Notes: generated by a model not told the origin, from the letters alone. A stretch of DNA of 50,161 nucleotides from Bacteroidota bacterium (GCA_023418315.1 JAEZZY010000021.1:1-50161); one strand, 5' to 3'. Positions 25,341-33,942 are shown, counted from the first letter of the stretch. A program made the numbers and translations.

Positions 25341-26417
25341 ATGAAAAAACTGGATTGGTACATACTCAAAAAATTTCTGGGCACGTTCTTTTACGCTATT
25401 CTGGTTTTCGCGGTTATTATAGCAGTCATAGACCTTTCGGAGAAGATGGATGAATTTGTGAAACGGAAAGCGCCGGTATTGCTGGTGGTTAATTACTACA
25501 AAAATTTTCTGCCGCAGATGATTGCTTTCCTCTACCCGTTGTTCATCTTCATAGCCACTATATTTTTCACCTCCAAGCTCGCCACCAATTCCGAAATCAT
25601 AGCGATACTGGCAAGCGGCACTTCCTTCACACGGTTTTTACGCCCCTACTTCATCGGCGGCATTTTCCTATGTTCGCTTTCCTATATTGCCAATCACTAC
25701 ATCATTCCCAAATCCAATAAAGAACTGCTTGTTTTTAAGAATAAATATATTGATAACCTCTCCACGGTTTCCAACCGAAATGTGCATTTGCGGCTATCGG
25801 AGCAGGTGTATGTCTATATCCAATCCTATGATTTCGGCGGAAATTCGGGCAATCAGTTTACGGCGGAAACCTTTGACGGCAGCCTGCTGAAAGAAAAGCT
25901 GATGGCAGAACGAGTAAGCTATGACAGCGTTCAAAAAAAATGGAATCTCTACAATGTAACCATCCGCACCAATGACAGCCTGAAGGAAACATTGAATTTT
26001 TTCCCTGAATTGGCACGTAGCTATCCTTCCTTTACGCCCAACGACTTAGTGATAGACAACCAGGTGATGACGGCTATGACCACGCCGGTGCTCAATAAAG
26101 TAATAGCACGGGAAAAGCTGCGCGGTAGGGAAAACCTGAATGAATACTATGTGGAAAAACACATGCGGACGGCACAGCCCTTTGCCGCGTTGATATTGGT
26201 AATAATCGGCGCTTGTATCGCTTGCAAAAAAATACGCGGTGGCAGCGGCATTCACCTTGCATTCGGCGTGGTGCTGTGCGCTATATACATTATGACCCTC
26301 CAGTTTACCAAGACCTTTTCCACAAAGGCTGGGCTGAATCCCTTGGTAGCCGTGTGGATTCCTAATGTGCTGTTCGGTATGATTGCCTATTATTATTACA
26401 GAAAACAAGTTAAATAA
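25341..26417 (+). CDS. LptF/LptG-type (YjgP/YjgQ) permease
   Basis: A 358-residue membrane protein with the YjgP/YjgQ fold: two N-terminal helices (KKLDWYILKKFLGTFFYAILVF), a periplasmic jellyroll-like middle (about 130-270) and four C-terminal helices. In Gram-negatives LptF and LptG with ATPase LptB lift lipopolysaccharide from the inner membrane to the periplasmic bridge. Only one permease gene is here; Bacteroidota often have one or more dispersed. The start at 25341 is preferred over 25212 because it matches the family N-terminus and leaves a 149-nt gap for divergent promoters. Confidence 0.88.
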   Translation: MKKLDWYILKKFLGTFFYAILVFAVIIAVIDLSEKMDEFVKRKAPVLLVVNYYKNFLPQMIAFLYPLFIFIATIFFTSKLATNSEIIAILASGTSFTRFLRPYFIGGIFLCSLSYIANHYIIPKSNKELLVFKNKYIDNLSTVSNRNVHLRLSEQVYVYIQSYDFGGNSGNQFTAETFDGSLLKEKLMAERVSYDSVQKKWNLYNVTIRTNDSLKETLNFFPELARSYPSFTPNDLVIDNQVMTAMTTPVLNKVIAREKLRGRENLNEYYVEKHMRTAQPFAALILVIIGACIACKKIRGGSGIHLAFGVVLCAIYIMTLQFTKTFSTKAGLNPLVAVWIPNVLFGMIAYYYYRKQVK

Positions 26418-26453
26418 GGCGAAACGGCTGCCTGTGATAAGCCTTGTTTTTCT

Positions 26454-26461
26454 TACCTTAG
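26454..26461 (+). promoter_or_regulatory. Possible -7 box of the citrate synthase promoter
   Basis: TACCTTAG differs from TAnnTTTG at one base and is 40 nt before the ATG at 26502. The -33 region ends in TG only. Confidence 0.35.
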
Positions 26462-26501
26462 CAACGTTTAAAAGAATCATTAATTTTTATAAATACATAT
26501 T

Positions 26502-27827
26502 ATGGGTTACGTAAAAGATACGTTCAAAGAAAATGCGGACAAACAGAGTAAAGAAATAAAAGAAATGCTGGCACAGCATGGCGATGTGGAATTAGACAGA
26601 GTAACATTGGCACAAGCTTATCAGGGTGCACGCGGCATACCGGCATTGGTTACGGAAACTTCATTACTGGATGCCAATGAAGGTATTCGTTTTCGCGGTT
26701 TTTCCATTCCTGAATTAAGAGCTCAGTTCCCCAAAGCGGATGGTGGCGTAGAACCTTTGCCCGAAGGGCTTTTCTACCTAATGCTTACGGGGAAAATACC
26801 TACTAAAGACGATGTTGATCATATATCCAACACCTGGGCGCGTCGCTCCCATGTTCCTAATCACGTATTCGCCGCTATTGATGCGCTGCCCGTGGCCGCA
26901 CATCCGATGACACAATTTTGCACCGGTATCCTGGCTTTGCAAACCGAATCAAAATTTGCAAAAGCCTATAACCAGGGTATCAGCAAAAAGGATCATTGGG
27001 ATTACGTGTATGAAGACTGCATGACGCTGATAGCCCGCCTCCCTCGCATAGCAGCTTATATCTACCGCAGAAAATATAAAAACAACGACCACATCCAGCC
27101 GGATGGTATGCTGGACTGGGCAGCCAACTTTGCACACATGCTCGGCTATGAAGACAAAAAATTCTGGTCGCTGATGCGTTTATACCTTACCATCCATGCC
27201 GACCATGAAGGGGGCAACGTATCTGCTCATGCTACGCATTTGGTAGGCTCTGCACTTAGCGATCCTTATCTTGCGTTTGTAGCGGGCATGACAGGGCTTG
27301 CCGGTCCGTTACATGGTTTGGCAAATCAGGAAGTAATTCGCTGGATAGAAGAATTGCAAGAAAAACTGGGCACTTTAGAACCTTCCAAAGAACAGATTGC
27401 CGACTACATCAAGCAAACACTCGCAGAAGGAAAAGTAGTACCGGGCTATGGACATGCCGTACTGCGCAAAACAGATCCCCGATTTACTGCTCAGATGGAA
27501 TTTGGTAAGCGCAACTGCCCGGATGACCCTACAGTAAAGACCGTATGGAATATATATGAAGTAGCTCCACCCATTTTGGAAAGTACCGGTAAAATTAAAA
27601 ACCCATGGCCCAATGTGGATGCGCACTCCGGCGCTTTGCTGAAGCACTATGGCTTGGTGGAAGAAGACTTCTACACCGTATTGTTTGGTGTAAGCCGTGC
27701 GCTGGGCGTGCTGGCAAGCCTTTGCTGGGACAGAGCACTGGGCTTCCCTATAGAACGTCCTAAATCCATCACTACCGAATGGGCAAAACAATTTATTGCT
27801 AAGCAACAGGAAAAAGAGGTAGCCTAA
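26502..27827 (+). CDS. gltA: Citrate synthase, eukaryote-type (Si)
   Basis: Condenses oxaloacetate and acetyl-CoA to citrate. The 441-residue protein resembles the mitochondrial rather than the usual bacterial hexameric type: HADHEGGNVSAHATHLV, LSDPYLAFVAGMTGL and GLAGPLHGLANQEVI all match mitochondrial sequence. Catalytic residues seen are His in GPLHGLAN, His in PGYGHAVLRKTDPR and Asp in NVDAHSG. No mitochondrial targeting peptide is expected or seen. A single-gene transcript is likely because of the hairpin terminator directly downstream. Confidence 0.95.
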   Translation: MGYVKDTFKENADKQSKEIKEMLAQHGDVELDRVTLAQAYQGARGIPALVTETSLLDANEGIRFRGFSIPELRAQFPKADGGVEPLPEGLFYLMLTGKIPTKDDVDHISNTWARRSHVPNHVFAAIDALPVAAHPMTQFCTGILALQTESKFAKAYNQGISKKDHWDYVYEDCMTLIARLPRIAAYIYRRKYKNNDHIQPDGMLDWAANFAHMLGYEDKKFWSLMRLYLTIHADHEGGNVSAHATHLVGSALSDPYLAFVAGMTGLAGPLHGLANQEVIRWIEELQEKLGTLEPSKEQIADYIKQTLAEGKVVPGYGHAVLRKTDPRFTAQMEFGKRNCPDDPTVKTVWNIYEVAPPILESTGKIKNPWPNVDAHSGALLKHYGLVEEDFYTVLFGVSRALGVLASLCWDRALGFPIERPKSITTEWAKQFIAKQQEKEVA

Positions 27828-27851
27828 GGCTAATCTTTTTATCATTATCAT

Positions 27852-27880
27852 AGGGGTTTTCTGAAAGGAGAATCCCTTTT
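27852..27880 (+). terminator. Intrinsic terminator after citrate synthase
   Basis: AGGGGTTTTCT (27852-27862), loop GAAA and GGAGAATCCCT pair with several G-U wobbles and are followed by TTTTCTGTTT. The stem starts 24 nt after the stop codon. Confidence 0.6.
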
Positions 27881-27933
27881 CTGTTTGTGCTAATCGAGGT
27901 GCTGTCAGCACGTGCAAAGCATCAGCAACAGAA

Positions 27934-27959
27934 AAGCCCCCGCATCACTACGAGGGCTT
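27934..27959 (-). terminator. Intrinsic terminator after atpA
   Basis: On the minus strand AAGCCCTCG, an 8-nt loop and CGGGGGCTT followed by TTCT form a GC-rich hairpin ending about 25-50 nt after the atpA stop. It ends the atp operon here, so atpG is not next in line. Confidence 0.75.
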
Positions 27960-27983
27960 ATTATATTTTAATTGATTAACCTG

Positions 27984-29561
27984 CTATTTAAATTGAGGTA
28001 CTAAGTCTGCTGCCAGCTTCGTCATCTTGGCGATACCTTCTTCAGGAAGGTTTCCTTTTTTGAACTCAGCTAAGACATCAGGGTGTTTCACTTCCATTTC
28101 GTGTAAGAATGCATCTTCAAATTTCTTGATATTCTTTACGGGTACTTCGCGCATCAGGTTGTTGGTACCGAGGTAGATGATTGCGATTTGTTTTTCTACG
28201 GAGTAGGGAGTGAATTGTGCTTGTTTCAAGACTTCCACGTTACGGCTACCTTTGTCAATTACATTTTTAGTAGCAGCATCCAGATCACCGCCGAATTTAG
28301 CAAACGCTTCCAGCTCACGGTAAAGCGCTTGGTCGAGTTTTAACGTACCGGCTACTTTTTTCATGGATTTGATCTGTGCATTACCACCCACACGGCTTAC
28401 GGAGATACCTACGTTGATCGCCGGACGAATACCTGCGTTGAACAAATTACCTTCCAGGAAGATTTGACCGTCGGTAATGGAAATCACGTTTGTAGGGATG
28501 TAAGCAGATACGTCGCCCGCTTGTGTTTCGATGATTGGCAAGGCTGTCAAAGAACCGCCACCTTTCACTTTGCTTTTCAGGCTTTCGGGAAGGTCGTTCA
28601 TGTTCTTGGCGATCTCGTCATTGTTAATCACTTTGGCAGCGCGCTCCAGCAAACGGCTATGGAGGTAGAACACATCGCCGGGGTATGCTTCACGTCCCGG
28701 AGGGCGGCGAAGCAGCAAGGATACCTCACGGTAAGCCACCGCTTGTTTGGAAAGATCGTCATATACTACTAATGCCGGACGACCTGTATCGCGGAAGAAC
28801 TCACCTATGGCAGCGCCCGCAAACGGAGCAAAGAACTGCAAAGGAGCCGGATCGGAAGCGGAAGCCGCAACGATAGTCGTATAAGCCATCGCACCGTTTT
28901 CCTCAAGTGTTTTCATCACACCGGCAATGGTAGAGGCTTTTTGCCCGATTGCTACATAAATACAATATACAGGTTTGCCGGCATCGTAAAATTCTTTTTG
29001 GTTGATGATGGTATCAATACAGATGGCGGTTTTACCGGTTTGGCGATCGCCGATTACCAGCTCACGTTGTCCGCGCCCGATAGGAATCATCGCATCAATA
29101 GATTTGATACCGGTTTGCAGGGGTTCTTTTACCGGTTCACGGAAGATAACACCCGGAGCTTTACGTTCTAAGGGCATATCATAGAGGTCGCCGGTGAGCG
29201 GACCTTTACCGTCAATGGGTTCACCCAGCGTATTTACCACGCGGCCGCACATGCCTTCACCCACTTTGATGGAGGCAATCTGTCCGGTACGTTTCACTTT
29301 CGCACCTTCTTTAATTCCGGTACTTTCACCCATCAATACCACACCCACGTTATCTTCTTCCAGGTTCATCGCGATGGCTTTCACGCCGTTTTCAAACTCC
29401 ACCAATTCCCCTTGACGCACACCGTTAAGACCATATACGCGGGCGATACCGTCACCCACTTGCAGGATGGTGCCTACTTCTTCAAGATTGGCACTGGCAT
29501 CAAAATTGGTCAGCTGCTGGCGCAGTATCGCTGATATTTCATCCGGTTTAATGTCAACCAT
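27984..29561 (-). CDS. atpA: ATP synthase F1 subunit alpha
   Basis: Catalytic-core (non-catalytic-site) subunit of F1. Walker A GDRQTGKTAI is at about residue 170, preceded by PIGRGQRELVIG; GSLTALPIIETQAGDVSAYIPTNVISITDGQIFLE (a longer conserved run, about 340-375) marks the family; the C-terminal helical domain is complete. Length 525 is normal. It is the last gene of the minus-strand group atpB-atpE-atpF-atpH-atpA and is followed by a terminator. Confidence 0.98.
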   Translation of the reverse strand: MVDIKPDEISAILRQQLTNFDASANLEEVGTILQVGDGIARVYGLNGVRQGELVEFENGVKAIAMNLEEDNVGVVLMGESTGIKEGAKVKRTGQIASIKVGEGMCGRVVNTLGEPIDGKGPLTGDLYDMPLERKAPGVIFREPVKEPLQTGIKSIDAMIPIGRGQRELVIGDRQTGKTAICIDTIINQKEFYDAGKPVYCIYVAIGQKASTIAGVMKTLEENGAMAYTTIVAASASDPAPLQFFAPFAGAAIGEFFRDTGRPALVVYDDLSKQAVAYREVSLLLRRPPGREAYPGDVFYLHSRLLERAAKVINNDEIAKNMNDLPESLKSKVKGGGSLTALPIIETQAGDVSAYIPTNVISITDGQIFLEGNLFNAGIRPAINVGISVSRVGGNAQIKSMKKVAGTLKLDQALYRELEAFAKFGGDLDAATKNVIDKGSRNVEVLKQAQFTPYSVEKQIAIIYLGTNNLMREVPVKNIKKFEDAFLHEMEVKHPDVLAEFKKGNLPEEGIAKMTKLAADLVPQFK

Positions 29562-29650
29562 TTGTTTTGTATTTAGTAGTTATTATTTGTTGTTATTTAT
29601 TTAGTGTTCCTATGCGGCTGTGTTTATTTTACCATTCACCCAACCATACA

Positions 29651-30214
29651 TTAACGAATATCACTCACGTAAATGTTCTTCAGGAACTGACTTCTTACAT
29701 CGTTCAGATCCCGGCGAATACTTGCGTCAAAAAGTTTATCATCCATTTCCAGCACAAAACCGCCGATCAGGTTTTCATCCACCACTTCTTTCATTTCCAC
29801 GGAGCTTCCTTTTAAAGAAGCGGTTATTTTATTCAGTATTGCATTCTTCACCGTATCATTAATAGGCGTAGCCGTTGTCAGCTTCACGGTCTTAATGTTT
29901 TTAATTTCTTTGTATTGAGCGATAAAAGCGGCGGCTATCTCAGGGAGGTTGGCTTCGCGACCCTTGTTCACCAGCAGTTTTACAAACGCTTGTGTAAGTG
30001 GCGAAAGGCGATTGCCTACTACAGCGGCTATGATATCCTGCTTTTTGTCTGCATTGATAATGGGACTTCTGAGCATATTTTCAAAGTCCCGGCTACCTTT
30101 GCTTATAGCATCCAAAAGTTTCACGTCTTGAAGCGTAGCGTCCATACTGTTCTGCTCTTGTGCGAGATCCAGCAAAGACTTTGCATAACGGGAAGCGAGG
30201 CGTGGGTTTTGCAT
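29651..30214 (-). CDS. atpH: ATP synthase F1 subunit delta (OSCP)
   Basis: Links the peripheral stalk to F1. The 187-residue protein begins MQNPRLASRYAKSLLDLAQEQ and has the conserved C-terminal segment VDENLIGGFVLEMDDKLFDASIR with LNDVRSQF. About 90 nt separate it from atpA. The 44-nt gap upstream holds three copies of an octamer repeat. Confidence 0.96.
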   Translation of the reverse strand: MQNPRLASRYAKSLLDLAQEQNSMDATLQDVKLLDAISKGSRDFENMLRSPIINADKKQDIIAAVVGNRLSPLTQAFVKLLVNKGREANLPEIAAAFIAQYKEIKNIKTVKLTTATPINDTVKNAILNKITASLKGSSVEMKEVVDENLIGGFVLEMDDKLFDASIRRDLNDVRSQFLKNIYVSDIR

Positions 30215-30233
30215 ATTTTCAATTAGCGTATTT

Positions 30234-30257
30234 GCTAATTAGCTAATTAGCTAATTA
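30234..30257. repeat. Three exact tandem copies of GCTAATTA between atpF and atpH
   Basis: GCTAATTA repeats at 30234-30241, 30242-30249 and 30250-30257, followed by ATTAG, and reads into the atpF stop codon (30259-30261). Each unit overlap is palindromic (TTAGCTAA). The repeat is 20 nt upstream of the atpH ATG on the minus strand, so it is in the translation-initiation region. Confidence 0.85.
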
Positions 30258-30258
30258 A

Positions 30259-30753
30259 TTAGTTCAATTTAATTTCTTCAGCCAGTAAACTTGCGTAGTT
30301 GCTTTGGGCATCGGTAGTAGCCAGTTCTTTACGCAGTACTTTTTCTGCTACTTCTACGGCCAGTTTACCGATTTGGTTTTTTACTTCCGTAAGCGCAGCC
30401 ATTTTCTGCTGTTCTATTTGCTGTTGCGCATCGGAAATCATTTTATCGGTGATTGTTTTGGTTTCTCCTTTTGCTTTGGCAATAATTGCATCGGCAGATT
30501 CTTTTGCTTCTTTCAGCATCAGAGAGCGTTCTTCACGTGCTTTTTGCATCAGTTGTTCATTTTCATTTTTCAACTTTGCCATTTCGTTTTTCACACGGTC
30601 AGCCGCAGCTATGCTTTGGGCGATACCTGTTTCTCTTTCGGCAAGAGAGCTTAATATAGGCTTCCAGGCAAATTTTTTCAGGATAAAGCCTACGATCAGG
30701 AAAACCACTAATGTCCAAAAAAACAGACCGAGTTCAGGAGTTAATAAACCCAT
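30259..30753 (-). CDS. atpF: ATP synthase F0 subunit b
   Basis: Peripheral stalk subunit of 164 residues: an N-terminal membrane helix (PELGLFFWTLVVFLIVGFIL) followed by a long charged alpha-helix (about 35-160) with RVKNEMAKLKNENEQLMQKA and many Ala/Glu/Lys, as expected of a dimeric coiled coil. It is preceded by a 159-nt gap with a hairpin after atpE. Confidence 0.96.
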   Translation of the reverse strand: MGLLTPELGLFFWTLVVFLIVGFILKKFAWKPILSSLAERETGIAQSIAAADRVKNEMAKLKNENEQLMQKAREERSLMLKEAKESADAIIAKAKGETKTITDKMISDAQQQIEQQKMAALTEVKNQIGKLAVEVAEKVLRKELATTDAQSNYASLLAEEIKLN

Positions 30754-30866
30754 TTTATTTGATGTTTAATTTTTTTACTTAAATTATAGTAATTATAAGG
30801 GCGAAGGTCTGTATGCTGATGATAGTACCTGCCGCACCGTATCTTCTTTCATTCAAAAATTTAAAG

Positions 30867-30903
30867 AAACTGCGCTCTCCGCCCTGTGCTTTGAGCGCAG
30901 TTT
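30867..30903 (-). terminator. Hairpin just after atpE (possible partial terminator or RNA-stabilising stem)
   Basis: On the minus strand a perfect 11-bp stem AAACTGCGCTC / GAGCGCAGTTT with a 15-nt loop begins 10 nt after the atpE stop and is followed by CTTTAAATTTTT. Its position inside an otherwise continuous operon suggests it reduces or stabilises transcripts so that atpE is made in excess, rather than ending the operon. That role is inferred. Confidence 0.65.
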
Positions 30904-30912
30904 GCGTACATT

Positions 30913-31155
30913 TTAAAGTACGATGGCAAGGATACCTGCGATCACACCCAAGAAGGCCACCCCTTCTACGAAGGCTGCCGTAAGGATCATGTTCGCACGG
31001 ATATCGCCTGAGGCTTCCGGCTGGCGAGCGATAGCTTCTACCGCGCCTTTACCGATTTGACCGATACCCAGACCTGCACCTACTGCTGCAATGCCTGCAC
31101 CTACCGCACCCAAACCGGCGCTTTCTGCTGCCAAGAGAATTGTGTCTAACAACAT
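30913..31155 (-). CDS. atpE: ATP synthase F0 subunit c
   Basis: An 80-residue two-helix proteolipid forming the rotor ring. Helix 1 has the GxGxG pattern (GAGIAAVGAGLGIGQIG), the polar loop is IARQPEASGDI, and helix 2 holds the ion-binding glutamate in AAFVEGVAFLG. The position equivalent to the glutamine that binds sodium in Na+-type rings appears to be isoleucine, and the residue after the glutamate is Gly, so proton coupling is more likely. Rings need 8-15 copies, in line with the hairpin downstream. Confidence 0.97.
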   Translation of the reverse strand: MLLDTILLAAESAGLGAVGAGIAAVGAGLGIGQIGKGAVEAIARQPEASGDIRANMILTAAFVEGVAFLGVIAGILAIVL

Positions 31156-31208
31156 ATATATGGATTTTAATTAAAAAAACTTAGTTGAAAATATATCTTC
31201 TGTCTGTC

Positions 31209-32363
31209 TTATGCCGAAATTTCCAAATCGCTGTGTGCATGGTCATATACTTCTTCATGCGCATCATGGCTATGTTCCTCCACCATTTGTCCGATAAATA
31301 CAGCCGTGAGGTTTGCAAAGATAAATGCCTGAATCGCTGTAACCAATAATTCAATTAAAAAGGAGAAGGTAGCCAGCAGTACCGATACGATCGAAAAGCT
31401 TGCGCCTACAACTTTGTTCAATTCGGCAAATATAAAGACCAGCATGATAAAGCTCAGGATTACGATGTGCCCTGCCAGCATGTTGGCAAAAAGACGTATC
31501 ATAAGCGCTATCGGCTTGATCAGCAAGGAAATGATTTCTATAGGAACGAGGATACATTTCACCCAAAACGGCAAGCCGGGAGGGTTGAGCAAGTGCCCCC
31601 AGAAGTATTTTTTACTGGTAAAGAGCATCACTACAAAAGCGATAAATGCAAGGCTCGCTGTGGTGGCTATATTTCCGGTAAGATTTGCGCCGCTCGGTAT
31701 CAAGCCTAAGAGGTTGTTGATCCAGATAAAGAAAAAGATGGTGAGCAGCAGCGGCATAAACTTCATATAGTTGGGGCCAATATTCGGCTTTGCCACTTCA
31801 TCGCGGATGAACACAACGCAGGACTCTATGGCATTCTGCAAACCGGACGGAGCTTTTAGGGCACCGGAAGTTTTATATTTTTTCGACACACTCAGCATGA
31901 TGGCAAGCAGCAAGCCTACGCCGAGGAGCATGGATAATACATTTTTGGTAATCGAAAAATCATAGACCGCAGAGCCGTTGTCCGCTACCAGTTTTTCGGT
32001 AATGCCTTTTTCAAGATGATAGCCTTTATGACTTTCGGAAACGTAAATAGATTTACCGTCTTTTTCTGTTTTATGAAAATGTCCGAAATGAGAAGCGGAA
32101 AAAACCGATAAACCGTTAGCCGGGTCATAAACAATAACCGGAAGCGGAAGGCTGATATGGCTTTCTCCCAAAGTGAAAAAATGCCATTCATGGGCATCGC
32201 TTACGTGGCCGAAAAGCTCGCCGGCAACATCCAGCTTTTTTTCTTCACCGGCGACTTCATGTCCTATAGCCGGCATTTCTTCATGCTGAGCAAAGCAATT
32301 TTCAGAAAAGCCGAAAAACGCTGAAAGCATTATCAATAAAGGGAAAAGATGCTTCGAAATCAT
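31209..32363 (-). CDS. atpB: ATP synthase F0 subunit a
   Basis: Membrane stator subunit. The 384-residue protein is longer than in E. coli owing to an N-terminal extension with a signal peptide (FPLLIMLSAFFGFSENCFA) and a His/Glu-rich region with GEKKLDVAGELFGHVSD, a feature common in Bacteroidota. The core ends with PIALMIRLFANMLAGHIVI, containing the essential arginine that faces the c-ring, and a His/Asp-rich tail. First gene of the atp operon, with a -7 box 21 nt upstream. Confidence 0.96.
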   Translation of the reverse strand: MISKHLFPLLIMLSAFFGFSENCFAQHEEMPAIGHEVAGEEKKLDVAGELFGHVSDAHEWHFFTLGESHISLPLPVIVYDPANGLSVFSASHFGHFHKTEKDGKSIYVSESHKGYHLEKGITEKLVADNGSAVYDFSITKNVLSMLLGVGLLLAIMLSVSKKYKTSGALKAPSGLQNAIESCVVFIRDEVAKPNIGPNYMKFMPLLLTIFFFIWINNLLGLIPSGANLTGNIATTASLAFIAFVVMLFTSKKYFWGHLLNPPGLPFWVKCILVPIEIISLLIKPIALMIRLFANMLAGHIVILSFIMLVFIFAELNKVVGASFSIVSVLLATFSFLIELLVTAIQAFIFANLTAVFIGQMVEEHSHDAHEEVYDHAHSDLEISA

Positions 32364-32384
32364 TAAAACGCTTCAAATTTTGCG

Positions 32385-32392
32385 CAAAGATA
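32385..32392 (-). promoter_or_regulatory. -7 box of the atp operon promoter
   Basis: The minus strand reads TATCTTTG 21 nt before the atpB ATG. A good -33 element at 19-nt spacing is absent; TTTG occurs closer at 32406-32409. Confidence 0.58.
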
Positions 32393-32570
32393 CTTGTTTT
32401 AGATTCAAAAAAAAGTTTGTGTTAAAAATCTTTTCCTATAACAAATGGAAAGACCCTATAGGCAATACTCTTTCGAGAGAAACCGCCGGTAATTTCTATC
32501 CTTCCGCAGCGGGTATTATTCGGCGGAAATGGATTAAACGGCTTGACCGGTAAGGGTGAGAACAGTTTCT

Positions 32571-32978
32571 CTATCCCCACATAAAATCCACCGTCTTTTT
32601 ACACTCAGGATGTAAGCTGAGGTAAACAGGGCATGTGAGCGCTGCGTGTTCCAGTATCTTTTTTTCTTTATCCGTATAGCTTTTACCCATAGGGAAGCGT
32701 ACCTTCACTTTCACCTCGCCAATCCTGCGCGGGCTGGGGGTCATTATTTTCTCTACTTCGCACACAGTGCCGTCCATATCTATTTCATGCGTACGGGCAG
32801 CAATACCCATAATGGTGCACATGCAGGAAGCCAGCGCCGTAGCCACCAGATCGGTAGGAGAAAAGCGCTCGCCTTTACCGTTATTATCCGTCGGTGCATC
32901 TGTTTCTATAGCGGTGCCGGATTTCATATGAGTAGCCACGGTTCTTAGGGCGCCTTCGTAAACAACTTTTGAGGTCAT
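32571..32978 (-). CDS. OsmC/Ohr-family peroxiredoxin-like protein
   Basis: A 135-residue protein with the OsmC fold. Two conserved cysteines are visible, in ALASCMCTIMGI (about residue 53) and ALTCPVYLSLHP (about residue 117). These act as peroxidatic and resolving cysteines in organic hydroperoxide reduction in OsmC/Ohr. GERFSPTDLVATAL is characteristic. The ATG at 32978 is chosen because the longer reading from 33002 begins with TTG inside a -7 promoter box. With bshA in the window, bacillithiol-based redox control is plausible but not shown. Confidence 0.9.
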   Translation of the reverse strand: MTSKVVYEGALRTVATHMKSGTAIETDAPTDNNGKGERFSPTDLVATALASCMCTIMGIAARTHEIDMDGTVCEVEKIMTPSPRRIGEVKVKVRFPMGKSYTDKEKKILEHAALTCPVYLSLHPECKKTVDFMWG

Positions 32979-32999
32979 GATTATTCTTAAATTTTCACC

Positions 33000-33007
33000 C
33001 AAAAATA
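33000..33007 (-). promoter_or_regulatory. -7 box of the osmC-like promoter
   Basis: The minus strand reads TATTTTTG, an exact TAnnTTTG, 21 nt before the ATG at 32978. It overlaps the alternative TTG start, which argues for the ATG. Confidence 0.5.
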
Positions 33008-33077
33008 ACTCCTCATAAATATTTTACACTAAAAAGACTTTCGATGCGGCTTTTCTTTGTAAATTACGCTTCCTAAA

Positions 33078-33920
33078 ATGTATAAGCGCTACCTATATTA
33101 TTACCTCGGGCTTTTTGCTATCGGTTTATTCGGTTTCCTGCCCGCCTATGCCCAGCACACCCCCACTGTAAGGTACGTGGATACTGCCCGCATCAGCCAA
33201 CAGCAAAAGATGAAGGAGAAAAAACCCAAGCCTATAGAAAAGGAATTTAGCGTAGGCATCCGTTTAAATACAGACGGATGGAGCTTGTTTGCCGAGAAAG
33301 GATGGGTAAAAACGGAAGAAAAAGAAAGCGATAAATTTTATAACCTGCGCTTTGCCCAAATCGAATTTGGCGAACACAAACACCCCAAAGAAATCAAAGG
33401 ATCGAACCGCGGGCCTACCTACGCCGACAAACCTCGACCCTATAAATTCGGAAAAATCAACAACTTCTATATGCTGAAGCTCGGCTATGGAAACCGGAAA
33501 ATGATTGCCGGTAAACCCGACCCCGGCACCGTATCCATTCATTGGGTATATGCCGGCGGCTTATCCATCGGCTTTTTAAAACCTTATTATTTGGATGTCT
33601 ATCAAAGCAGCGGTACCCAGCAGATAAAATACGAAGACAATCCGGAATATTTTGCACCTGTCAATCCCAACGACCAGGCAAGGATTATAGGCAGAAGTTC
33701 CCTGCTGCAAGGCATCGGCGAAACGAAAATTATCCCCGGTATTCAGGCTAAGACCGCTCTACACTTCGACTTTGCCGTACTTCGCAAAAGAAAACTCGCC
33801 ATAGAAACCGGGCTGAGTGCCGAGCTATATATAAAAAAAATGACCCTCATGGCAAATGTAAAAGCCAACCCTTATGTCCTGAACGGTTACATTTCATTGC
33901 AATTTGGCAATCGTAAATGA
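33078..33920 (+). CDS. Probable outer-membrane or secreted protein of unknown function
   Basis: A 280-residue protein with a signal peptide (MYKRYLYYYLGLFAIGLFG, cleavage near AYAQ), a basic linker (QQKMKEKKPKPIEKEF) and then alternating polar/aromatic stretches such as FSVGIRLNTDGWSLFAEKGW and YNLRFAQIEFGEHKHP. The C-terminus, GYISLQFGNRK, is amphipathic and may be the last barrel strand. No catalytic motif is recognised. A lipA promoter-like sequence overlaps its last codons, and lipA follows at once. Confidence 0.75.
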   Translation: MYKRYLYYYLGLFAIGLFGFLPAYAQHTPTVRYVDTARISQQQKMKEKKPKPIEKEFSVGIRLNTDGWSLFAEKGWVKTEEKESDKFYNLRFAQIEFGEHKHPKEIKGSNRGPTYADKPRPYKFGKINNFYMLKLGYGNRKMIAGKPDPGTVSIHWVYAGGLSIGFLKPYYLDVYQSSGTQQIKYEDNPEYFAPVNPNDQARIIGRSSLLQGIGETKIIPGIQAKTALHFDFAVLRKRKLAIETGLSAELYIKKMTLMANVKANPYVLNGYISLQFGNRK

Positions 33921-33932
33921 TGTTGTAATTTG
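33903..33932 (+). promoter_or_regulatory. Promoter of lipA
   Basis: TTTG (33903-33906), a 19-nt spacer and TAATTTG (33926-33932, one base short of TAnnTTTG) lie across the end of the upstream gene. The predicted start site is only about 5 nt before the lipA ATG. It overlaps the longer possible lipA start (TTG at 33904), making that start unlikely. Confidence 0.52.
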
Positions 33933-33942
33933 CAACCCTGTT

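Noticed and set aside
32482..32536. CCGCCG...CGGCGG inverted repeat downstream of the OsmC-like gene
   Set aside because: Only 6 bp with a loop of more than 30 nt and no T-run; likely chance.
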